Below, in pieces: positions 16,819 through 26,080 of a DNA stretch of 64,000 nt (position 1 is its first letter; each line of letters starts with the position of its first letter). The position numbers and the translations under genes were made by a program. The stretch is from Psychrobacter okhotskensis (GTDB lineage Bacteria > Pseudomonadota > Gammaproteobacteria > Pseudomonadales > Moraxellaceae): the NCBI RefSeq assembly GCF_013248965.1, contig NZ_JABRVQ010000011.1:1-64000 (forward strand), read 5' to 3'. The notes below the pieces were generated by a model that made no database searches, was not told the DNA's origin, and saw only the letters and a list, made by a program, of their open reading frames with translations.

Positions 16819-17589
16819 CTAAGCCAAATGCTCCTCCTTAAAACCCAAACGCTGCTCAATTTGCTGTGCCAATTCAATCAGCACAGCACTGACCTCAGCA
16901 TACTTAGACTCGTACTCTGCCTGCAAAAAGCTAACCGCCATACCTGCAACGGCATTGCCTGACGCATTGCGAATATAAGTACCCAAGCAGTACATACCTT
17001 CGCGTAATTGCCCGTCATCGAGTGAGATACGACTGTCATGAATGGCGGCCATCTCAGTAGATAAGTCCGCAAAGTTATCGACACCGTTTGGCGTCAGTGG
17101 TTCAGGGAAGATACCTTCGTACAAAGATTCGATGGTTTGGATGGAGAGCGTAGACAACATCGCTTTGCCAGTCGCTGAAAATACCGCTGGCACGCGCACA
17201 CCAGCACGGAAGGTAAAGCCGAGCGGGGCAGGCGCTTCATGACAGGCCAAAAATACTACTTCGCCCAAGTCAAGTTTGGATAAGGTAACGGTATGCTGCA
17301 TGAGTATAGGATACTGCACGATGAGGTCTTTAAATAGCTGGATGACGCCTTGCTGCTGCTCATACTTGCCGGCCCAATACATCAGATAGGAGCCTAAATG
17401 AAAGCGGCTGTCGCTATCTTTATAGATGACATGCTTGGCCAGCAAGCTTTGCAAAATGTTATGGGTTGAACTGCGCGGCAGCTTTAATTGCTTGGCGATA
17501 TAAGCGGCAGTCAAGGGCTGTTGACTTGCTGTAATCAAATCTAAAATCTGAAAGGTTTTGTCCAATGCTGGAACGGCCGTTGTGCTCAT
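16819..17589 (-). CDS. IclR family transcriptional regulator (next to gabDT)
   Basis: About 256 residues: HTH PLTAAYIAKQLKLPRSSTHNILQSL near 26-50 and an IclR effector domain (FRAGVRVPAVFSATGKAMLS; SLDDGQLREGMYCLGTYI). It is divergent from gabD, with a TGTTCA-N6-TGAACA palindrome in between. It is probably the regulator of the GABA genes, though this is inferred from position only. The frame is open to 17616, but AGGCG and the start of homology favour 17589. Confidence 0.9.
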   Translation of the reverse strand: MSTTAVPALDKTFQILDLITASQQPLTAAYIAKQLKLPRSSTHNILQSLLAKHVIYKDSDSRFHLGSYLMYWAGKYEQQQGVIQLFKDLIVQYPILMQHTVTLSKLDLGEVVFLACHEAPAPLGFTFRAGVRVPAVFSATGKAMLSTLSIQTIESLYEGIFPEPLTPNGVDNFADLSTEMAAIHDSRISLDDGQLREGMYCLGTYIRNASGNAVAGMAVSFLQAEYESKYAEVSAVLIELAQQIEQRLGFKEEHLA

Positions 17590-17707
17590 AAGTCGCCTAT
17601 AAAAAAGTAAAAACAAAAATAGTTAAGAGAATACTCAAAATAATCTGAATAAAGGTTGCAAATAGTGACGCATCATTCTTATAATGACGTCTCATATATA
17701 GAATTAA

Positions 17708-17725
17708 TGTTCAGTATATTGAACA
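17708..17725. promoter_or_regulatory. IclR-type operator in the gabD gap
   Basis: TGTTCA GTATAT TGAACA, a perfect 6-6-6 palindrome, lies 118 bases upstream of the divergent IclR gene and about 200 before gabD. It resembles the operators of PcaU/PobR-like IclR proteins. Confidence 0.6.
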
Positions 17726-17847
17726 AAATACAGATGAGCAATAATTATTACTGACTGATCGTTTTAATTTTTAGTCTCTTATAATGAGCTTACTAACAAT
17801 GAATGGTGTTGCCGTACTTTTAAAATGGCATAGTTTTGAGTTTTCAC

Positions 17848-17866
17848 TTTAAATGGCCACATTATC
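17848..17866. promoter_or_regulatory. GTGGCC-containing motif upstream of gabD
   Basis: The reverse strand reads GATAATGTGGCCATTTAAA. Nearly the same core (TAGTGTGGCCATAAA) is duplicated upstream of the permease at 21092-21121, and ATAATGTGGCC occurs at 24281-24294. It may be a shared operator of the GABA gene cluster. Confidence 0.4.
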
Positions 17867-17927
17867 AAATTGTTAAATAGCTTACCCATAATAAATGCGC
17901 AAATCACGATCAACATGGAGTGTTACG

Positions 17928-19394
17928 ATGCCAAAAAATACGCTAACCCTATCGAATTCAGAGCTACTAAAACAGCAGTGTTTTATTAAAGACGGCTGGC
18001 AAGATGCCAGTGACGGCGCGACTATCGATGTGACCAATCCTTTTAATGGCGAAGTCATCGGTACGGTGCCAAGCTTAACCAAACAAGACGTCGATGAAGC
18101 GGTCGCTTACTCTCATAAAGCGCAAGTATCATGGGCGGCAAAAACGGCCAAAGAACGTGCCGAGCTACTGCAAAAGTGGGCCGATCTTATTGATGAAAAC
18201 AAAGAAGATCTCGCGATTCTTATGACTGCCGAACAAGGTAAACCATTGACGGAATCACGTGGTGAGATTGGTTATGCCAACAGCTTTATTCGCTGGTTTG
18301 CCGAAGAAGGTAAGCGCGTCTACGGCGATGTCATCCCCGCCAATCAATCACAACTGCGCCACGTTGTTTTAAAGCAACCGGTCGGTGTCTGTGCAGCAAT
18401 TACACCTTGGAACTTCCCTGCGGCAATGATTACCCGTAAAGCGGCTCCTGCTTTGGCTTCTGGCTGTAGCATCATCATCAAACCTGCCACCGAAACCCCG
18501 TTTTCGGCCTTAGCCCTTGGTGTATTAGCTGAGCAAGCTGGTATCCCAGCAGGCGTCATTCAAGTAGTGACGGGCAAATCATCGGTCATCGGTGAAATCT
18601 TAACGGGTGATGCCCGTATTCAAAAGCTATCGTTCACCGGTTCTACTGAAGTCGGTCGTACCTTGATGGCACAGTGCGCACCAACCATCAAAAAATTGTC
18701 TCTAGAATTGGGTGGCAATGCGCCCTTTATCGTCTTTGATGATGCCGATCTCGAAAAAGCTGCTGATGGTTTAATTGCCTCCAAATTCCGCAACGCTGGT
18801 CAAACGTGCGTATGTGCCAACCGTGTCTACGTACAAGCCGGTATCAAAGATAAATTCCTCGATATTTTTGTGAAAAAAGTTGAAGCACTTAACGTCGGTA
18901 ATGGCATGGATGAGGGCGTTAATATTGGTCCTTTGATCAATGAAAAGGGCTTAGAAAAAGTACAAGCGTTATTAAAAGATGCCTTGGATAAAGGCGCGCA
19001 CTTAGTCACTGGTGGTGACAAGAATGACGCTTCTCCGCTTAGCTTTAACCCAACCGTCATTACCAATATCAGTACCGACATGGATATCGCTGCTGAAGAG
19101 ATTTTTGGTCCTATCGCGACGATATTCGTTTTTGACGATGAAGCAGAAGCCATCCGTCAAGCCAACGACACGATTTATGGTTTGGCCGCTTACTTCTATA
19201 GTGGCAGTTATGCACGCTCATGGCGCGTCACCGAAGGTCTTGAGTACGGCATTATCGGCCACAACACTGGTTTGATATCTACTGAAGTTGCGCCATTTGG
19301 TGGCGTCAAGCAGTCTGGCTTTGGCCGTGAAGGCTCGAAATATGGCATCGAAGAATATGTTGTGACCAAATACTGGTGTTCTGACGTCAGCTAA
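17928..19394 (+). CDS. gabD: NAD(P)-dependent succinate-semialdehyde dehydrogenase
   Basis: Oxidises succinate semialdehyde from GABA transamination to succinate. The 488 residues have the aldehyde dehydrogenase layout: CAAITPWNFPAAMITRK, SFTGSTEVGR, catalytic Glu in LELGGNAP and catalytic Cys in NAGQTCVCANR. The nearby second Cys is typical of GabD. An ATG at 17895 is possible, but GGAG upstream and family alignment support 17928. It is in line with gabT, 129 bases ahead, probably as one operon. Confidence 0.95.
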   Translation: MPKNTLTLSNSELLKQQCFIKDGWQDASDGATIDVTNPFNGEVIGTVPSLTKQDVDEAVAYSHKAQVSWAAKTAKERAELLQKWADLIDENKEDLAILMTAEQGKPLTESRGEIGYANSFIRWFAEEGKRVYGDVIPANQSQLRHVVLKQPVGVCAAITPWNFPAAMITRKAAPALASGCSIIIKPATETPFSALALGVLAEQAGIPAGVIQVVTGKSSVIGEILTGDARIQKLSFTGSTEVGRTLMAQCAPTIKKLSLELGGNAPFIVFDDADLEKAADGLIASKFRNAGQTCVCANRVYVQAGIKDKFLDIFVKKVEALNVGNGMDEGVNIGPLINEKGLEKVQALLKDALDKGAHLVTGGDKNDASPLSFNPTVITNISTDMDIAAEEIFGPIATIFVFDDEAEAIRQANDTIYGLAAYFYSGSYARSWRVTEGLEYGIIGHNTGLISTEVAPFGGVKQSGFGREGSKYGIEEYVVTKYWCSDVS

Positions 19395-19523
19395 TGTTTG
19401 ATTTCAACGCCGCACTGTAAGCTGTTCATTAAAAGCACCTCTTACCTAGCACCTAATGCTTGTTAAATGAGTGACCATCTAATCAATGGCGCTCATATTA
19501 AAAATAATGAAAAGGACATTCTC

Positions 19524-20786
19524 ATGACTACGACCAATCAATCATTACTTGCGCGCCGCAAAGCCGTTTTACCAACAGGACTTGGTGTTGCCTTTCCTAT
19601 CTTCGCAGAAAAAGCCAAAAACTCTGAAGTTTGGGATGTGGAAGGCAATCGCTATATCGATTTCGTCGGCGGTATCTCAGTACTCAATACTGGTCACAGC
19701 CATCCAAAAATCACTCAGCGTGTCCATGAGCAACTTGATAAGTTTACCCATACTGCGGCACAAATGATTAACTATGAATGCTATGTCGATCTTGCCGAAA
19801 AGCTTTGCGAAAAAGCCCCTATCAGCGGTGAGAAAAAAGCGTTCTTTTTAACCACTGGCGCAGAAGCCGTCGAAAACTGTATAAAGATTGCTCGTGCAAA
19901 AACTGGTCGCCCGGGCGTCATCTCTTTCGTTGGCGGTTGGCATGGTCGCACGCTGATGTGCATGAGCCTAACGGGTAAAGTATTGCCGTACAAAAAGAAC
20001 TTCGGTCCGATGCCTGGTCCTGTCTTTCATGCGCTATTCCCAGCAGAAGAGCTGAACGTCACCGAAGCACAAGCATTGCATAGCCTTGAGATGATCTTTC
20101 AAGCGGATATCGATCCTAGTGAAGTGGCGGCGATGATTATCGAGCCAGTACAAGGCGAGGGTGGTTTCCATCAAGTGACGCCATCATTTGCCAAAGCCTT
20201 ACGCGAGATTTGTGATGAGCATGGTATCGTACTGATTTTTGATGAAGTGCAGTGTGGTTTTGCGCGTACCGGTACGTTGTTCGCCAGTGAGCAGTTAGGC
20301 GTTGAGCCGGACTTGATGACCAGTGCCAAGAGCTTGGCAGGTGGTTATCCTATTTCTGCCGTTATCGGTCGCGCTGATATTATGGATGCGCCGCAAGTAG
20401 GTGGTTTGGGCGGTACTTATTCTGGTAACCCATTGGCGTGTGTTGCTGCATTGGCAGTGATGGAAGTCATCGAAGAAGAGAACCTGCTTGAGCGTAGTAT
20501 TGAGATTGGAGACAAAATCGAAGCATTCTTAAAGGATTTAAACCTAAGTAGCATCGGTCATATTCGCCATAAAGGCGCGATGCTTGCGTTTGAATTAATC
20601 GACAGTGACGGCAAGCCTGATGTCGAGGCGACTACTAACTTAAAAGCCAAAGCATTCGAGCAAGGTCTACTATTAGCCTCGTGCGGCATGTTTGGCAACG
20701 CCATTCGTGTGATGGTGCCGCTCACCGTTGAAGATGAAGTACTGCAAGAAGGATTAGATATCATCAAAGGTATCCTAACGGCTTAA
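19524..20786 (+). CDS. gabT: 4-aminobutyrate aminotransferase
   Basis: A PLP-dependent class III transaminase that converts GABA and 2-oxoglutarate to succinate semialdehyde and glutamate. The 420-residue product shows GGISVLNTGHSHPK, the cofactor region TTGAEAVENCIKIAR, FDEVQCGFARTG and the PLP-binding Lys in TSAKSLAGGYPISAV. AAAGGAC precedes the ATG; the longer frame from 19467 has no comparable signal. GabD acts on its product. Confidence 0.95.
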   Translation: MTTTNQSLLARRKAVLPTGLGVAFPIFAEKAKNSEVWDVEGNRYIDFVGGISVLNTGHSHPKITQRVHEQLDKFTHTAAQMINYECYVDLAEKLCEKAPISGEKKAFFLTTGAEAVENCIKIARAKTGRPGVISFVGGWHGRTLMCMSLTGKVLPYKKNFGPMPGPVFHALFPAEELNVTEAQALHSLEMIFQADIDPSEVAAMIIEPVQGEGGFHQVTPSFAKALREICDEHGIVLIFDEVQCGFARTGTLFASEQLGVEPDLMTSAKSLAGGYPISAVIGRADIMDAPQVGGLGGTYSGNPLACVAALAVMEVIEEENLLERSIEIGDKIEAFLKDLNLSSIGHIRHKGAMLAFELIDSDGKPDVEATTNLKAKAFEQGLLLASCGMFGNAIRVMVPLTVEDEVLQEGLDIIKGILTA

Positions 20787-20857
20787 TAACTATTGAGCCA
20801 ATAGTTGATAGAACAGCAAGATTGCCCATATGGCACTCGCTTTGAGTACATTTTTTA

Positions 20858-20888
20858 CAACGGCGCCTTGCAAGTCAAGACGCCGTTG
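20858..20888. terminator. hairpin after gabT
   Basis: Perfect arms CAACGGCG and CGCCGTTG around 15 bases. There is no T-run, so it is at best a weak or factor-aided terminator. Confidence 0.4.
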
Positions 20889-20917
20889 CTGTCTCTACTA
20901 TTTGAATCTCAAACAGG

Positions 20918-21027
20918 TATAGTCAAGGAATTTTAAAATCGCTATAAGGCGGCCGACCGCAGATAGTACATTGAGTACATCTAGGGCGGGTAACACCGTA
21001 GCGGTTTAAAAGTGCTCTGGTAGTATA
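20918..21027. repeat. candidate second dispersed repeat family (single copy here)
   Basis: About 110 bp with imperfect inverted ends: TATAGTC near 20918 with TAGTATA near 21027, then TTTTAAAATCGCTA with the complement of GTAGCGGTTTAAAAG. The centre AGTACATTGAGTACATCT is also palindromic. The style recalls intergenic repeats of Moraxellaceae, but this is from memory and no second copy is in the window. Confidence 0.4.
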
Positions 21028-21091
21028 TGACAGCTTGAATCAAAAGGTATATATGATAATTATGATGGGTGCTATCCCACTAAACAAAACA

Positions 21092-21121
21092 TAGTGTGGC
21101 CATAAATAGTGTGGCCATAAA
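21092..21121. repeat. 2 x 15-bp direct repeat with GTGGCCAT core
   Basis: TAGTGTGGCCATAAA occurs twice in tandem 38 bases before the permease start. It may be a duplicated operator (see the motif at 17848) rather than a neutral duplication. Confidence 0.75.
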
Positions 21122-21158
21122 AGGTTAACACGGACGACACACAGACAAGGAGCAAGTT

Positions 21159-22601
21159 ATGTCTGAATTAAAAAAATCGTTAGGGACGCTAGATATTATT
21201 GCCTTAGCATTCGGAGCTATGGTCGGTTGGGGCTGGGTAGTCTTGGCAGGAGGCTGGATTTTATCTGCTGGGACATGGGGCGCGATGCTGGCGTTCTTTA
21301 TTGGCGGTTTGGCAGTGATACTGATTGGTGTGACTTATGCTGAGCTGGCGGCCTCCATGCCGATTACGGGCGGTGAGCATACTTATACGCACCGAGCACT
21401 AGGGGTGAATGTCTCCTTTATTTGTTCGTGGAGTATTCTGTTCGGTTATTTTTCAGTGGTCGCTTTTGAGGCAGTTGCTTTACCGACCGTCGTAGAGTAT
21501 TTCATTCCCAACTATAACCAAGGGTATCTGTGGACCATCGCTGGTTGGGATGTCTATGCCACCTGGGTAGGCGTCGGGATGCTCGGCTCAATTATTGTGA
21601 CGTGGCTAAATATACGCGGTATGGAAGTCAGTGCTTGGTTTCAAAAAACGGCGGTATTGGGCATTTTATTCGTCGGTACATTACTGTTTATCGGTGCGGT
21701 CTTGTTCAATCCTGAGGGCTCAAATTCGATACAAGCGCCCGCGTTTATTGGTGGTATCGGCGGTATGATGGCGGTCATCGTCATGGTGCCTTTTATGTTT
21801 GTTGGTTTTGACGTTATCCCGCAGGCAGCAGAAGAGATCGATCTAACTCGTCCTAATATCGGTAAGTTTTTGATCATCTCTATCGTCGTTGCGGTGATGT
21901 GGTATGTGGGTATTGCTTGGAGCGTGGGGACGACGCTGCCACTTGTACAAGCAGAGGACTCAACCCTTGCTACTGCTGATGCGATGACCAATGCATGGCA
22001 AGGTAAGTGGGCAGGAATTTTGCTGGTGATTGGCGGTGTGCTTGGGATTTTATCAAGCTGGAATGCCTTCTTAATCGGTGGTAGTCGTCTACTATACGCC
22101 ATGTCAAAAGCACGTATGTTGCCTGCCTTCTTGGGCAAGCTACATCCAAAGTATAAGACGCCGTCGAATGCCATTCTATTAATCGGTGGTTTGGCGACAT
22201 TAGCGCCATTATTTGGTCGTAAAATGCTGGTTTGGATCGTCGATGCCGGTGGCTTTGGTATCGTTATTGCTTATACCTGTGTCGCTATCTCATTCCTAGT
22301 ACTACGCTACCGCGAACCTGATATGGTACGTCCATTTAAAATACCAGCAGGTAAGCTCGTTGGTATGGTTACGATTGCACTAAGTTTTGGTTTATTGATG
22401 TTATATATGCCAGGTATGCCATCGGCGCTAACACCCATTGAATGGTGGATTTTCTTTGGCTGGACTGTGCTAGGTATTGCATTATATGGCTATGCAAGGA
22501 TCAAGTATCCGGGTATTAGTGAGTCAATTATGGCAGAAGAGCTACGTGAATTAAAAATTGTTAACCAGTTGTGGCTAAAAGATAACCCACCTAAACGATA
22601 A
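21159..22601 (+). CDS. APC family amino acid permease (probable GABA/amino acid uptake)
   Basis: A 480-residue inner-membrane transporter with about 12 hydrophobic segments. The start (LDIIALAFGAMVGWGWVVLAGGW) carries the glycine-rich unwound TM1 of the amino acid-polyamine-organocation superfamily, and the TM6 region VPFMFVGFDVIPQAAEEI is typical. The substrate is not readable; proximity to gabD, gabT and a second succinate-semialdehyde dehydrogenase suggests GABA or a related amine. A strong AAGGAG precedes the ATG. Confidence 0.85.
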   Translation: MSELKKSLGTLDIIALAFGAMVGWGWVVLAGGWILSAGTWGAMLAFFIGGLAVILIGVTYAELAASMPITGGEHTYTHRALGVNVSFICSWSILFGYFSVVAFEAVALPTVVEYFIPNYNQGYLWTIAGWDVYATWVGVGMLGSIIVTWLNIRGMEVSAWFQKTAVLGILFVGTLLFIGAVLFNPEGSNSIQAPAFIGGIGGMMAVIVMVPFMFVGFDVIPQAAEEIDLTRPNIGKFLIISIVVAVMWYVGIAWSVGTTLPLVQAEDSTLATADAMTNAWQGKWAGILLVIGGVLGILSSWNAFLIGGSRLLYAMSKARMLPAFLGKLHPKYKTPSNAILLIGGLATLAPLFGRKMLVWIVDAGGFGIVIAYTCVAISFLVLRYREPDMVRPFKIPAGKLVGMVTIALSFGLLMLYMPGMPSALTPIEWWIFFGWTVLGIALYGYARIKYPGISESIMAEELRELKIVNQLWLKDNPPKR

Positions 22602-22626
22602 GATTTTTTTATCAATGATCATGCAT

Positions 22627-22658
22627 AAAAAAGCCTAACATTTAATGTTAGGCTTTTT
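22627..22658. terminator. bidirectional terminator
   Basis: AAAAAGCCTAACA / TGTTAGGCTTTTT hairpin between the convergent permease and dehydrogenase genes, with A and T runs on either side. Confidence 0.9.
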
Positions 22659-22683
22659 GTTTATCTAAAAAATACGCTATTGA

Positions 22684-24057
22684 TTACGATTTATCGCGGA
22701 TCAACTTGTAGTTTAGAAATTCTGTAATACCAAGAGTACCTAGCTCGCGACCAAATCCTGAGCGTTTAACGCCACCGAATGGAGTGTTGGCTTCGGTACC
22801 AGAAGGAGCATTAATAGTTACCATACCCACTTCTAATTGCTCAGCAATCTCTGCTGCCAATGCGGCATCTTGAGTTTGGATAGAAGCACCCAAACCAAAA
22901 GGCACATCATTAGCAATTTTGATAGCATGTGCAATGTCATCCGCTTTGTAGATAACGGCGACAGGACCGAACAACTCTTGACTATAAACATCCATTGAAT
23001 CATTGACGTCTGTCAATACAGCAGGTGCAAACCAAGCACCGGGCTTGTCTTTGACTATGCCGCCTTCGACTAGAACGGTTGCACCAGCTTTAACAGCATT
23101 GTCTAACTGCTCTTGCAAGTTGGTTGCTGCGGCCTTCGAAGACATCGGACCAATGAAAGTATCTTCACTTTGTGGATCAGCTAGGCTCATGCCACGTACG
23201 GCGTCAGTAAAGCCTTTAACAAACTGGTCATAAACGCTTTCGACGATAATTAAACGCTTAGCAGCATTACAAGCCTGGCCAGTATTACCGAAACGACCTG
23301 TGATCGCACCTTGTACGGCTTGTTCGATGTCAGCATCTGCTGCAACGATAAAGGCATCAGAGCCGCCAAGTTCTAAAACGACTTTTTTAAGTGCGCCGCC
23401 TGCTATTTTTGCAACCGCTTGTCCTGCACGTTCAGAGCCTGTCAAAGAAATACCTTGAACTCTAGTGTCTTCAATAATCGTTGCTGCTTGATCGTTAGTA
23501 GCAAAAACATTGTTATACACGCCATTAGGCAAGCCTGCTTCTGTCAGCATCTCAGCGATGACTTCTGCCGTATTAGGGCATTGCGGTGCATGTTTTAGAA
23601 TGACCGTATTACCTGCCATAAAGTTCGGTGCGACAAAACGTGCTACCTGATAATGTGGATAGTTCCATGGCATGATGCCAAGTAACACACCAACTGGTAG
23701 TTTTTCTACCGAGGCTGAACCTTCTGCAACATCAATCTTATTTGGTGCTAATAGCTGCGCTGCGTTGTCTGCGTAATAACGATAAATTTCGGCAACTAGC
23801 TGGATTTCACCTTTGGCTTGTGCGACAGGCTTGCCCATTTCGTTGGCAACGATACGTGCTAGCTCGTCTTGGCGCTCAATATAGAGGTCAGCGACTTTAT
23901 TTAATATAACACTACGTTCGCTAAGCGACGTTTTTTGCCAGTCCTGATACGCATTATCCGCTTGCTCAATGGCATTCTGGATATCTTGCTCAGTCGCTGT
24001 AGGATAAGTGGCTTCAATTTCACCTGTAGATGGGTTGCTAACTTGATATTCGCTCAT
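22684..24057 (-). CDS. NAD-dependent succinate-semialdehyde dehydrogenase-like aldehyde dehydrogenase
   Basis: About 457 residues, aldehyde dehydrogenase superfamily, of the shorter Sad-like type: GIMPWNYPHYQVARF, SLTGSERAGQAVA, catalytic Glu in LELGGSDAF and catalytic Cys in NTGQACNAAKR. The C-terminus carries TPFGGVKRSGFGRELG. It probably acts on succinate semialdehyde or a related aldehyde and backs up GabD. AAAGGAC before 24057 decides the start; the frame is open to 24117. Confidence 0.85.
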   Translation of the reverse strand: MSEYQVSNPSTGEIEATYPTATEQDIQNAIEQADNAYQDWQKTSLSERSVILNKVADLYIERQDELARIVANEMGKPVAQAKGEIQLVAEIYRYYADNAAQLLAPNKIDVAEGSASVEKLPVGVLLGIMPWNYPHYQVARFVAPNFMAGNTVILKHAPQCPNTAEVIAEMLTEAGLPNGVYNNVFATNDQAATIIEDTRVQGISLTGSERAGQAVAKIAGGALKKVVLELGGSDAFIVAADADIEQAVQGAITGRFGNTGQACNAAKRLIIVESVYDQFVKGFTDAVRGMSLADPQSEDTFIGPMSSKAAATNLQEQLDNAVKAGATVLVEGGIVKDKPGAWFAPAVLTDVNDSMDVYSQELFGPVAVIYKADDIAHAIKIANDVPFGLGASIQTQDAALAAEIAEQLEVGMVTINAPSGTEANTPFGGVKRSGFGRELGTLGITEFLNYKLIRDKS

Positions 24058-24211
24058 AGTTATGTCCTTTAGTTTAAAATGTCCTTGGATTAAGATCCAT
24101 TTTTGATTGTGTGGCAAATTACTCTATTTTTTATCATAAAGCGCGTGGATTGTTCTTATGGTTGTCAGTCATTTTATAGTTTTCAGATTCGTAAAAAGAG
24201 TGCCAAAACAT

Positions 24212-24251
24212 CTACAATGACTCTAGCATTTTAATAGCGCTGTCATTGTAG
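24212..24251. repeat. inverted repeat in the 24058-24582 gap
   Basis: Perfect 10-bp arms CTACAATGAC and GTCATTGTAG around 20 bases. The minus-strand T-run after it is weak, so it may or may not end transcription of the glycosyltransferase gene. Elsewhere this 525-base gap holds only the GTGGCC motif at 24281 and a doubtful 18-codon ORF at 24453-24509. Confidence 0.55.
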
Positions 24252-24582
24252 TGTTATTACTTGACGGCTGAGGTTGAGTAATAATAATGTGGCCGCCGCC
24301 TAGAACCATGTCTTTCTTACTCCCACTACCTGATGACACGCAAAGGGTTTTTCAAGGTATATAGTCATTAAAATACCAGAAATATCATTGTATTGGCAAA
24401 TAATGAAGGAATAATGACAGGTTAAGGATTTGCTATAGAAGGGGGACAAAATATGTCGAGTTTAGGTAATGAAATAGCACTGCGTATCAGGAGAGGTTTC
24501 TATATTTGACGATAATAAAGGATAAACAGAAGGCTGTTGGCGTCATTCGATGAGGTTTTGTACAATGAATTTGGAGGTTTAT

Positions 24583-25926
24583 TTAGAGTTTGAGGTCTTC
24601 CTCAGTAGACTTTGCTATATGACCCGTTTTATCCTCTTTTTTGAGTAGCTTTACCTTGCCATTGGTATTAATACGCTCAGGCTTGATATAAATCGACCCA
24701 GTATTTTTGTGCGTGGGTGCAAGGGTAAGCTTAGCAGACTTCTTTAGGCTCTTTTTAATTCTTCGTACCGCTGCCGCATCAGCTGCCGCTTGCTCTTCTA
24801 CTAGCGATTGATCATATAAGCCTTGATAGACGGCAAGCGTTTCTTCGATCATCTCGCGCATGGTAAATTGATTGGTCATCTCTGGACGCGTTACGCTTTC
24901 TAGCTGGTTCCTAACCGCTTTACACAAGGCATTGGCATTGTATTTTTTTACCAAGCCTTGCGGGTAGAGCGGCTGTAGAATTTCACTAAATGCGGCCTGA
25001 TCCCAACCAATAACGGGCGTGCCTAAATGAATGGCTTGCAGCGCATTGATACCAATTGATTCGGGCTCATTGGCAAGCGCCATAACAATATTGGCCGCCG
25101 ACAACCATTCACGCATATCATTGCGTTTGCTGCCGACGTAAGTGATGCGCTCAGCAAGTCCCAAGGTATTGGTGCGCTGACGAAAGTCTTCGTGCGCGAC
25201 GTCACCATCTCTATAATCATCATCCATGATAATGACGTGGATGTTAGGGAACTGCTCTTGCAAGTTGCCCAAAATATCAATCAGCCATTCCTGACCATAT
25301 TCGTTGCCAATAATAGTTGGAAATACCAGCCATTTTTTATGCTCAAGCTCAGGATACTCAGCAAAAGTGTGCCGTAGCCAATAAACAGACGGATTATGAC
25401 GATAAGGATAGCGGCGTGTATCGATACCACGGTAGATGCGTTTGATGACTTTAGGGTCGGCATCTTCTCGGCGTAGGCCTTTTTTTAGATAATTGGTCAC
25501 ACTATCGGAGACGGTAATGATGGTATCGACATCGAGTAGGGCTTGAGAGTACTTATTGATCGGATAAAAACCGTACATGGTTGACACTAGCTTTGGTATC
25601 CGCTTGACGCGGGCGCGGCGCAATGCCAAATTCAGTATCCATGCAGGTGTGCGTGAGTGCACATGGATCACGTCAGGGTCGTACTCTTCAATTAAACGCC
25701 GCAGCGCCGTGACTTGTAGTAACGACAGCCAAGACTTTTTATTCATGTGTAGCTGATGATAGTTATTACCATCACGCTTGAGGCGTTTGACCAGATCATT
25801 ATCTTCATCGGCGCTAGAGACGATGATGGAGGTATGGCCATTTTTGACCAATGCGCGCCCAAGATGAAAAATACCGCGCTCGGATTCATCATGCTTTAAA
25901 GACGACAGTAAGCGCATAACTTTCAT
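24583..25926 (-). CDS. glycosyltransferase family 4 (GT-B) protein
   Basis: About 447 residues. The N-terminal acceptor domain contains MKVMRLLSSLKHDESERGIFHLGRALV and DVIHVHSRTPAW. The C-terminal donor domain contains the nucleotide-sugar motif ANEPESIGINALQAIHLGTPVIGWD. A Lys-rich tail of about 60 residues follows. It probably transfers a sugar to lipopolysaccharide or another surface glycan; the substrate is unknown. An in-frame GTG at 25941 is possible, and neither start has a clear ribosome site. It stands alone, outside any visible glycan cluster. Confidence 0.85.
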   Translation of the reverse strand: MKVMRLLSSLKHDESERGIFHLGRALVKNGHTSIIVSSADEDNDLVKRLKRDGNNYHQLHMNKKSWLSLLQVTALRRLIEEYDPDVIHVHSRTPAWILNLALRRARVKRIPKLVSTMYGFYPINKYSQALLDVDTIITVSDSVTNYLKKGLRREDADPKVIKRIYRGIDTRRYPYRHNPSVYWLRHTFAEYPELEHKKWLVFPTIIGNEYGQEWLIDILGNLQEQFPNIHVIIMDDDYRDGDVAHEDFRQRTNTLGLAERITYVGSKRNDMREWLSAANIVMALANEPESIGINALQAIHLGTPVIGWDQAAFSEILQPLYPQGLVKKYNANALCKAVRNQLESVTRPEMTNQFTMREMIEETLAVYQGLYDQSLVEEQAAADAAAVRRIKKSLKKSAKLTLAPTHKNTGSIYIKPERINTNGKVKLLKKEDKTGHIAKSTEEDLKL

Positions 25927-26080
25927 AATAGCGTGGGTCACCGGTTAAAATATTAAACTGCTATTGTCAGTTAAAAGCGCGAAAAACTCAACCATGAAGC
26001 GTAAAAGAGGCGTTTGGTTTTTGAGTCGTTTAGCAAATAAGTAATAGACACTCTTATTAGGTCAAAAACGTATGACTACC

